39,702 bases of DNA from JBBDSJ01 sp040905025. GTDB taxonomy: Bacteria > Pseudomonadota > Gammaproteobacteria > Methylohalomonadales > Methylohalomonadaceae. The stretch lies in contig JBBDSJ010000059.1 in assembly GCA_040905025.1 (NCBI GenBank), positions 1 to 39,702 on the forward strand, read 5' to 3'. Positions 35,445 to 39,702 of the stretch are shown here, piece by piece. The position numbers and the translations under genes are program-made. The notes under the pieces were generated by a model that saw only the letters and a list, made by a program, of their open reading frames with translations, did not search any database and was not told the DNA's origin. Every line of letters starts with the position of its first letter. Position 1 is the stretch's first letter.

Positions 35445-36137
35445 GTGAAGATCCGCGTACAACCGCCACCCGTTGACACAGATGAACTGCTGACCCGTGC
35501 CCGCGCTGTCGCCGGGCAAACATTGCAATGGCTGGCGCGTGAACTCGGCACACCCGTACCCGCAGATTTCCAGCACGACAAGGGCTGGGCAGGGCAGTTG
35601 CTGGAAGCCTGTCTGGGTGCCAGTGCCGGATCGAATCCGGAACCGGATTTCCCGGCGCTGGCGATAGAACTGAAAACCCTGCCGATTGATGACCACGGCA
35701 AACCGCTTGAATCGACCTATGTCTGCCAGGTGCCATTGCTGGGCTATAACGAATACTGGCAGGATAGTCTGGTCTATCGCAAACTTGCTTGCGTGTTATG
35801 GGTGCCACTGATTCAATCACCGGGCGCTGCACCGGGGGAACGCCGGATCGGCAGCCCGTTATTATGGCAACCCGATGCTGATGAATTTGCCGTACTCCAA
35901 CAGGACTGGGAAGAATTGATGGCGTTTGTCTCTGCCGGCGAAATAGCCGAGCTTTCAGCACACCATGGCCAGTATCTGCAAATCCGTCCAAAGGCTGCCA
36001 ATGCCCGGGCTCTCACCTCCGGCCGTGATGCCGATGGCCGCATCAGCCCGACATTACCGCGCGGCTGGTATTTGCGCAGCCGTTTTACTGCGCAACTGTT
36101 GCAAAAGCATTATTATCCGCACAGCTATGACAACTGA
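35445..36137 (+). CDS. mutH: DNA mismatch repair endonuclease MutH
   Basis: This 230-residue endonuclease nicks the unmethylated GATC strand in mismatch repair. The restriction-enzyme-like active site is DFPALAIELKTLPID with the D...ExK set (D, E and K in order). Other family features are GWAGQLLEACLGASAGS and, near the end, LPRGWYLRSRFTAQLLQ. Length equals the family standard (E. coli 229). The start is GTG at 35445; no in-frame ATG is near. It implies Dam-directed repair, which is limited to a part of the gammaproteobacteria. Its 3' end overlaps dusA by 11 nt. Confidence 0.93.
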   Translation: MKIRVQPPPVDTDELLTRARAVAGQTLQWLARELGTPVPADFQHDKGWAGQLLEACLGASAGSNPEPDFPALAIELKTLPIDDHGKPLESTYVCQVPLLGYNEYWQDSLVYRKLACVLWVPLIQSPGAAPGERRIGSPLLWQPDADEFAVLQQDWEELMAFVSAGEIAELSAHHGQYLQIRPKAANARALTSGRDADGRISPTLPRGWYLRSRFTAQLLQKHYYPHSYDN

Positions 36138-37149
36138 ACCTGCAACCACTGTGATTGACCGGCGCCTGAGTATCGCGCCGATGATGGCGTATACGGATCG
36201 CCATTGCCGTTACTTGCTGCGCCTGTTGTCGCGGCGCGCACTGTTGTATACAGAAATGGTGACAACCGGCGCGCTGATACATGGTGATCGTAACCGGCAT
36301 CTGGATTTTGATCCGTTTGAACAACCGCTGGCGCTGCAGATTGGCGGTAGCGATCCGGCCGAACTCGCCACAAGCGCCAGACTGGCGGCTGACCGGGGCT
36401 ACAGCGAAATCAATCTGAATGTCGGTTGCCCGAGTGATCGGGTGCAATCCGGCCGCTTTGGTGCCTGCCTGATGCACGAGCCGGCGGTTGTTGCTGCCGG
36501 GATCGCTGCCATGCGTGCTGTCACATCAATACCTGTCACTGTCAAAACCCGCATTGGCGTTGATGAGCGTGATAGCTATGAACATCTGCATGATTTTGTC
36601 AGCCAGGTACATGCGGCCGGTTGTGACACGTTTATTATTCATGCCCGCAAAGCCTGGCTTAAAGGTTTAAGCCCGAAAGAGAACCGCAGCATTCCGCCAC
36701 TGGATTATCCGCGTGTTTATCAACTCAAGCGTGACTTTCCGCAACTGACGATCGTGATCAATGGCGGCATCGAGACACTGGCAGCCAGCAAAACCCATTT
36801 AAAACATGTTGATGGTGTCATGATCGGCCGGGCGGCCTGTAACAATCCTTATATGCTGGCGAGTGCAGATCGCACTATCTTTGGCATGGCGGTGACTGAC
36901 GTCAGCCGCGCCGACGTCCTGCGCCAATACCGTGCCTACATGGAGAAGCAGCTGGCTGCCGGCGAACGTCTGAGCAACATGGCACGTCATCTGCTCGGTC
37001 TGTATATGGGTCAGTCCGGTGCCCGGCATTATCGGCGCATTTTGTGTGAACACAGCAGCCGCGGCGATGCCGGTCTGGAAGTCATTGACACTGCCGTGAA
37101 TGCATTGCGGCTGGACAGCGTCGTTCAGCCCGTGGCTGGTGGCCGCTAG
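36127..37149 (+). CDS. dusA: tRNA-dihydrouridine(20/20a) synthase
   Basis: This 340-residue FMN enzyme reduces uridine 20/20a in the tRNA D-loop with NADPH. The start of the TIM barrel reads LSIAPMMAYTDRHCRYLLRL. The catalytic Cys and its neighbours are in NLNVGCPSDRVQSGRFGACL. Phosphate-binding parts are VTVKTRIGVDERDSYEHL, FIIHARKAWLKGLSPKENR (the DusA-type motif) and VMIGRAACNNPYML. ATG 36127 lies inside the last codons of mutH. The earlier open frame is a shadow of mutH. Its TAG stop shares CTAG with the convergent DUF4112 gene. Confidence 0.94.
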   Translation: MTTEPATTVIDRRLSIAPMMAYTDRHCRYLLRLLSRRALLYTEMVTTGALIHGDRNRHLDFDPFEQPLALQIGGSDPAELATSARLAADRGYSEINLNVGCPSDRVQSGRFGACLMHEPAVVAAGIAAMRAVTSIPVTVKTRIGVDERDSYEHLHDFVSQVHAAGCDTFIIHARKAWLKGLSPKENRSIPPLDYPRVYQLKRDFPQLTIVINGGIETLAASKTHLKHVDGVMIGRAACNNPYMLASADRTIFGMAVTDVSRADVLRQYRAYMEKQLAAGERLSNMARHLLGLYMGQSGARHYRRILCEHSSRGDAGLEVIDTAVNALRLDSVVQPVAGGR

Positions 37150-37514
37150 GCCTGCCGCACACGGCTTGCTGCCCGCTCATGATGTGCCGTCATCAGCGCA
37201 ACATTACGCAGGTTTGCTTTGAAGTGAATATCAAACACGTCCCCCAGTAGCGGTATGCTGCCAACCAGAACGTCAAGCAAGACATTGGCAAACATGTGCA
37301 ATTGCAACCTCAATGGCATACCCGGCTTGCGGCCAAGATAAATAATATAAATTGATGTACCGGCAGTAATAACGTCACCGATACCGGGTAGCAAGCCAAT
37401 CAAACCATCAAGTCCGATCCGCCAGCGTGTCCCGGGAATTCTGCAAGCAGCATCGAACAAATATGCCAGCTGTTGCGCTCGACGCAACTTATTGGCTTGA
37501 TCAGCAGCTGTCAT
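37146..37514 (-). CDS. DUF4112 domain membrane protein
   Basis: This 122-residue protein matches DUF4112: DAACRIPGTRWRIGLDGLIG, then LLPGIGDVITAGTSIYIIYL as a membrane segment, a second hydrophobic stretch MFANVLLDVLVGSIPLLGDV and the closing FDIHFKANLRNVALM. Two membrane segments are predicted. The family function is unknown. It is convergent with dusA; the palindrome CTAG at 37146-37149 supplies the TAG stop of both genes. Confidence 0.88.
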   Translation of the reverse strand: MTAADQANKLRRAQQLAYLFDAACRIPGTRWRIGLDGLIGLLPGIGDVITAGTSIYIIYLGRKPGMPLRLQLHMFANVLLDVLVGSIPLLGDVFDIHFKANLRNVALMTAHHERAASRVRQA

Positions 37515-37568
37515 TTGTCAGCCTCTCTGTGTCATATACCCGCTTGCCGCTAGTGTTGCATACCGCTC

Positions 37569-37583
37569 GCACTTTATCAGTGC
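37569..37583. promoter_or_regulatory. NtrC-like enhancer site 1 upstream of amtB
   Basis: GCACT-TTATC-AGTGC is a perfect dyad of the NtrC form GCACY-N5-RGTGC, the pattern known from glnA and glnK upstream regions. It is centred about 171 bp before the predicted sigma54 start. Confidence 0.65.
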
Positions 37584-37609
37584 ATATCATGCCCATGGAC
37601 AAACTCTAC

Positions 37610-37624
37610 GCCTTGGTAAGGTGC
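37610..37624. promoter_or_regulatory. NtrC-like enhancer site 2 upstream of amtB
   Basis: GCCTT-GGTAA-GGTGC has one perfect half (GGTGC) and one degenerate half of the NtrC dyad. Its centre is 41 bp (about four helical turns) from site 1, so the two sites face the same side. A weak site next to a strong one is common in NtrC enhancers. Confidence 0.45.
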
Positions 37625-37720
37625 AACGGTTTTCAGCTATTGGTTTTTTGACCTGCTCTTCTGTCCGGCCTGAAACATCATTCCCAATTAAAACAATTAG
37701 TTATAACACGCTGTTTATTG

Positions 37721-37736
37721 TGGCAGTATTTTTGCA
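37721..37736 (+). promoter_or_regulatory. Sigma54 promoter of amtB
   Basis: TGGCAGTATTTTTGCA matches the sigma54 form TGGCACG-N4-TTGCA with the invariant GG (37722-37723) and GC (37734-37735) exactly 10 bases apart. Transcription would start near 37747, about 73 nt before the ATG at 37820. AT-rich sequence (37681-37720) lies between it and the enhancer sites. The rest of the 37515-37819 gap holds no gene that I can support. Confidence 0.75.
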
Positions 37737-37819
37737 ATGCAGTAATGCAGTGACTTGCCCGGATCGACAACGGCATGCAACGCATAACAATAGTTTTATT
37801 ATTCACAGGAAGCCGCCTT

Positions 37820-37921
37820 ATGAAAAACTGGCCCACCATGTTCTGACCGTTAGCCGCTGGATTACGAATTTTCATTGCCCTGATTCTGCTCAGTCCTGCT
37901 GTCGCCATAGCTGAAACAGCC
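37820..37921 (+). other. amtB signal-peptide region interrupted by an in-frame TGA
   Basis: ATG 37820 has AGGA 9 bases upstream and lies in the same frame as amtB. It encodes MKNWPTMF, then TGA (37844-37846), then PLAAGLRIFIALILLSPAVA followed by IAETA and directly the open amtB frame. Together this is a typical signal peptide with cleavage near AIA-ET; AmtB proteins of this class do carry one. A C-to-T change in a CGA codon would explain the stop. A sequencing error, a recent nonsense mutation, readthrough (UGA followed by C is leaky) or a start after the stop remain possible. Confidence 0.65.
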
Positions 37922-39148
37922 ATGACCAGCCAGATCGCAACAGACACTGTCTGGATTGTCACCGCCGGAGCACTTGTATTTTTCATGCAAGCGGGTTTTG
38001 CGCTACTCGAAAGCGGCATGTCGCGTGCCAAAAATGCCGTCAATGTGGTGATGAAAAATTTTATGGATGCCTGCGTCGGCTCAATCATGTTCTGGTTGAT
38101 TGGTTTTGGCCTGATGTTCGGCGCCAATGCGACCGGCTGGTTCGGCACCAGCCACTTTGCCCTGAATGAAGGCGACCCGCTGGACTTCAGCTACTTGTTT
38201 TTCCAGACCATGTTCGCAGCAACAGCAGTGACCATCGCCAGTGGCGCAATGGCCGAGCGCACCCGCTATTCGGCCTACCTGTATGGCGCCATCATTGTCT
38301 GCGCACTCATATACCCGGTATATGGCAGCTGGGTCTGGGGCAGTTTGTATGAAGGCAGTGGCTGGCTCAGCGAAATGGGCTTTATTGATTTTGCCGGCTC
38401 CACTGTAGTGCACTCCGTTGGAGGCTGGATCGCACTGGCGGGAATTATTGTCCTCGGCCCACGGCTTGGCCGGTTCGGTGAAGACGGTGAAGCACGCCTG
38501 ATCCCTGGCCACAATCTGAATCATGTCGCACTCGGCGGTCTTATTCTCTGGCTGGGCTGGTTTGGTTTTAACGCCGGCAGTACGGTGGCGGCCGATGCCA
38601 GTATCGGTCTGATTGCCTTGAACACCCATCTTTCTGCCGCCGCCGGCGCCGTGGGCGCGATGTTTGCAATGCGTGTGCTGGGCATGAAGCAATTAATGGC
38701 CATGACCGTCAACGGCGCCATTGGCGGACTGGTCGGCATCACGGCCGGCTGCGCCAGTATGGCGCCCATGTTTGCACTATTCACCGGTCTGGTGGCCGGC
38801 ATAGCTGTCATTCTGGGCACGCAGATGCTGGTACGCATGGGACTTGACGATGTTGTCGGCGCCGTCCCGGTGCACGGTTTTGCCGGTATCTGGGGCACCC
38901 TGGCGGCAGGTATATTTTATATCGACGATCCCTTTAACACCGGCATCATCATGGTGCAGTTGATTGGTATTGCGGCAGCCTTTATCTGGGTTTTCCCGCT
39001 GGCATTACTTATGTATGGGCTGATTGATAAAACGGTCGGCCTGCGCATCGATACGGTAGGCGAACAGCGTGGCCTCGATTATTCCGAACATTATGAAATC
39101 GGCTATCCGGAATTCCAGCGCGAAGCCCTGCACAAGGGGAAAGCATAA
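37922..39148 (+). CDS. amtB: Ammonium transporter Amt
   Basis: The open frame gives 408 residues with eleven membrane segments, forming trimers that conduct ammonium. Segment 1 reads VFFMQAGFALLESGMSRAKN. The twin pore His are in STVVHSVGGWIAL and AVPVHGFAGIWGT. The external Phe gate region is FFQTMFAATAVTIASG. The C-terminal tail GEQRGLDYSEHYEIGYPEF is the PII (GlnK) docking and regulation segment. ATG 37922 has no ribosome site and would leave out the signal peptide encoded just upstream in frame, so it is probably not the true start. No glnK lies next to it in the window. Expression is probably NtrC/sigma54-dependent. Confidence 0.93.
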   Translation: MTSQIATDTVWIVTAGALVFFMQAGFALLESGMSRAKNAVNVVMKNFMDACVGSIMFWLIGFGLMFGANATGWFGTSHFALNEGDPLDFSYLFFQTMFAATAVTIASGAMAERTRYSAYLYGAIIVCALIYPVYGSWVWGSLYEGSGWLSEMGFIDFAGSTVVHSVGGWIALAGIIVLGPRLGRFGEDGEARLIPGHNLNHVALGGLILWLGWFGFNAGSTVAADASIGLIALNTHLSAAAGAVGAMFAMRVLGMKQLMAMTVNGAIGGLVGITAGCASMAPMFALFTGLVAGIAVILGTQMLVRMGLDDVVGAVPVHGFAGIWGTLAAGIFYIDDPFNTGIIMVQLIGIAAAFIWVFPLALLMYGLIDKTVGLRIDTVGEQRGLDYSEHYEIGYPEFQREALHKGKA

Positions 39149-39702
39149 ATGGCGACCAGACAACAAAAACAGGGTGTAGACAGCGTCAGCCAGCGGCGAC
39201 GTGCCATTCACATGGGCCTGAAGCAGTATCTGCAGGGAGATGATCTGATGAACGCCATGTGCATCTGGCAACAGGATTATGCCCAGCTGCCAAAATTTGC
39301 CATTACCAACTTTGTCAGGCGTATAACTGATGAAACCAAACAAAGCGGTATGCGTGCTGCGATTCACCTGAGCGTCACCAGCTCGCTGATGCTTGATGAG
39401 GATAATCTCGGGCCGGATCCGTTTCCGGACATGCGCCGGTACCTGACCGGACGCGTCGGTGCGGCCGAAGCTGAAGAAATGCTCGGCGGCAGCGGCAGCC
39501 TGCTGGATGACGGTGCCGAACAGACTGACAGCGTCAAGGTGTTTGAACTGCTCATGCAAACGTTTCTGGAAAAAATCAACCGGGTTAACCCGAATGCCGG
39601 ACGTGAACTGCGTTCTACCCTGCTGCGCAGCCTCGCCGACATGTCACTGAATGACGCCACACTCGAGGCCGCCACCAGCTGGTTGCAACTGAAGACAAAA
39701 CA
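39149..39702 (+). CDS. Unknown protein downstream of amtB, 3' end outside the window
   Basis: The ATG follows the amtB stop without a gap (TAAATG), and the frame stays open for 184 codons to the window end, so it is incomplete. GGGGAAAGC just upstream can serve as a ribosome site. I do not recognise the protein. It has no signal peptide or membrane segment and looks helical, with a basic start (RQQKQ, QRRRAIHMGLKQYLQG), then CIWQQDYAQLPKFAITNFVR, a Gly/Asp linker near residues 113-123 and a helical tail with LLRSLADMSLND. Its place makes it a probable partner in nitrogen-controlled expression. Confidence 0.7.
   Translation, partial: MATRQQKQGVDSVSQRRRAIHMGLKQYLQGDDLMNAMCIWQQDYAQLPKFAITNFVRRITDETKQSGMRAAIHLSVTSSLMLDEDNLGPDPFPDMRRYLTGRVGAAEAEEMLGGSGSLLDDGAEQTDSVKVFELLMQTFLEKINRVNPNAGRELRSTLLRSLADMSLNDATLEAATSWLQLKTK

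Noticed and set aside
35965..36126. N-terminal extension of DusA inside mutH
   Set aside because: It is a shadow of mutH; the DusA barrel starts after ATG 36127.
37844..37846. TGA as a sense codon (recoding or alternative code) genome-wide
   Set aside because: TGA is the clear stop of several genes here, such as rnhB, lpxB, glnD and mutH; a global reassignment is excluded. A local readthrough is kept as an open option.
37829..37846. Second sigma54-like match in CTGGCCCACCATGTTCTGA
   Set aside because: It lacks GC at the right distance from GG and lies in the coding leader.

Overview
This window is a chromosomal segment of a gammaproteobacterium. The evidence is a mutH gene, a complete lipid A/outer-membrane block in the order known from gammaproteobacteria (rpsB-tsf-pyrH-frr-uppS-cdsA-dxr-rseP-bamA-skp-lpxD-fabZ-lpxA-lpxB-rnhB-dnaE-accA-tilS), and map-glnD diverging from rpsB. 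The frr-uppS-cdsA-dxr-rseP order is the Pseudomonas-like one, not the E. coli one (frr-dxr-uppS-cdsA-rseP). I cannot name the genus. I see no tRNA, rRNA, CRISPR array, prophage or complete insertion sequence.

Layout. 1-5.4 kb: the 3' end of a TraB/GumN-family gene, a DUF1244 gene, a type II NADH dehydrogenase, and a leftward operon of sensor kinase, NtrC-type regulator and SRPBCC protein. 5.4-7.3 kb: a divergent two-gene ABC-2 exporter. 7.5-10.1 kb: a more AT-rich accessory block with a secreted L,D-transpeptidase, an ExbB/TolQ/MotA-like channel protein, an ExbD-like protein with an unusual extracytoplasmic domain, and a small membrane protein. This block is the best candidate for an undescribed system. 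10.1-31.6 kb: an unknown gene and then the long leftward housekeeping cluster for translation, isoprenoid and phospholipid precursors, outer-membrane assembly, lipid A, replication and fatty-acid synthesis. Many genes overlap by 1-14 nt. 31.9-37.5 kb: map, glnD, mutH and dusA rightward, then a convergent DUF4112 gene. 37.5-39.7 kb: an ammonium transporter gene behind a sigma54 promoter with two NtrC-like enhancer sites, followed by an unknown gene that runs off the window.

How the parts work together. The long cluster builds the cell envelope: UppS makes the undecaprenyl carrier, CdsA makes CDP-diacylglycerol, Dxr makes isoprenoid precursor, LpxA/D/B and FabZ make lipid A and acyl chains, and Skp/BamA insert outer-membrane proteins. 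The translation genes rpsB, tsf and frr sit in front. GlnD (the nitrogen sensor acting on PII) and amtB (an NtrC/sigma54-type promoter) form a nitrogen-assimilation theme at the right end.

Most notable: (1) the amtB signal peptide is encoded in frame upstream of the open ORF but is interrupted by one TGA; (2) the L,D-transpeptidase/motor-like cluster; (3) ribosomal protein S2 carries a roughly 130-residue Ala/Glu/Thr repeat and Lys-rich tail; (4) the sigma54 activator has GAFTSA in place of GAFTGA. All functional calls rest on reading motifs by eye; no database search was run.
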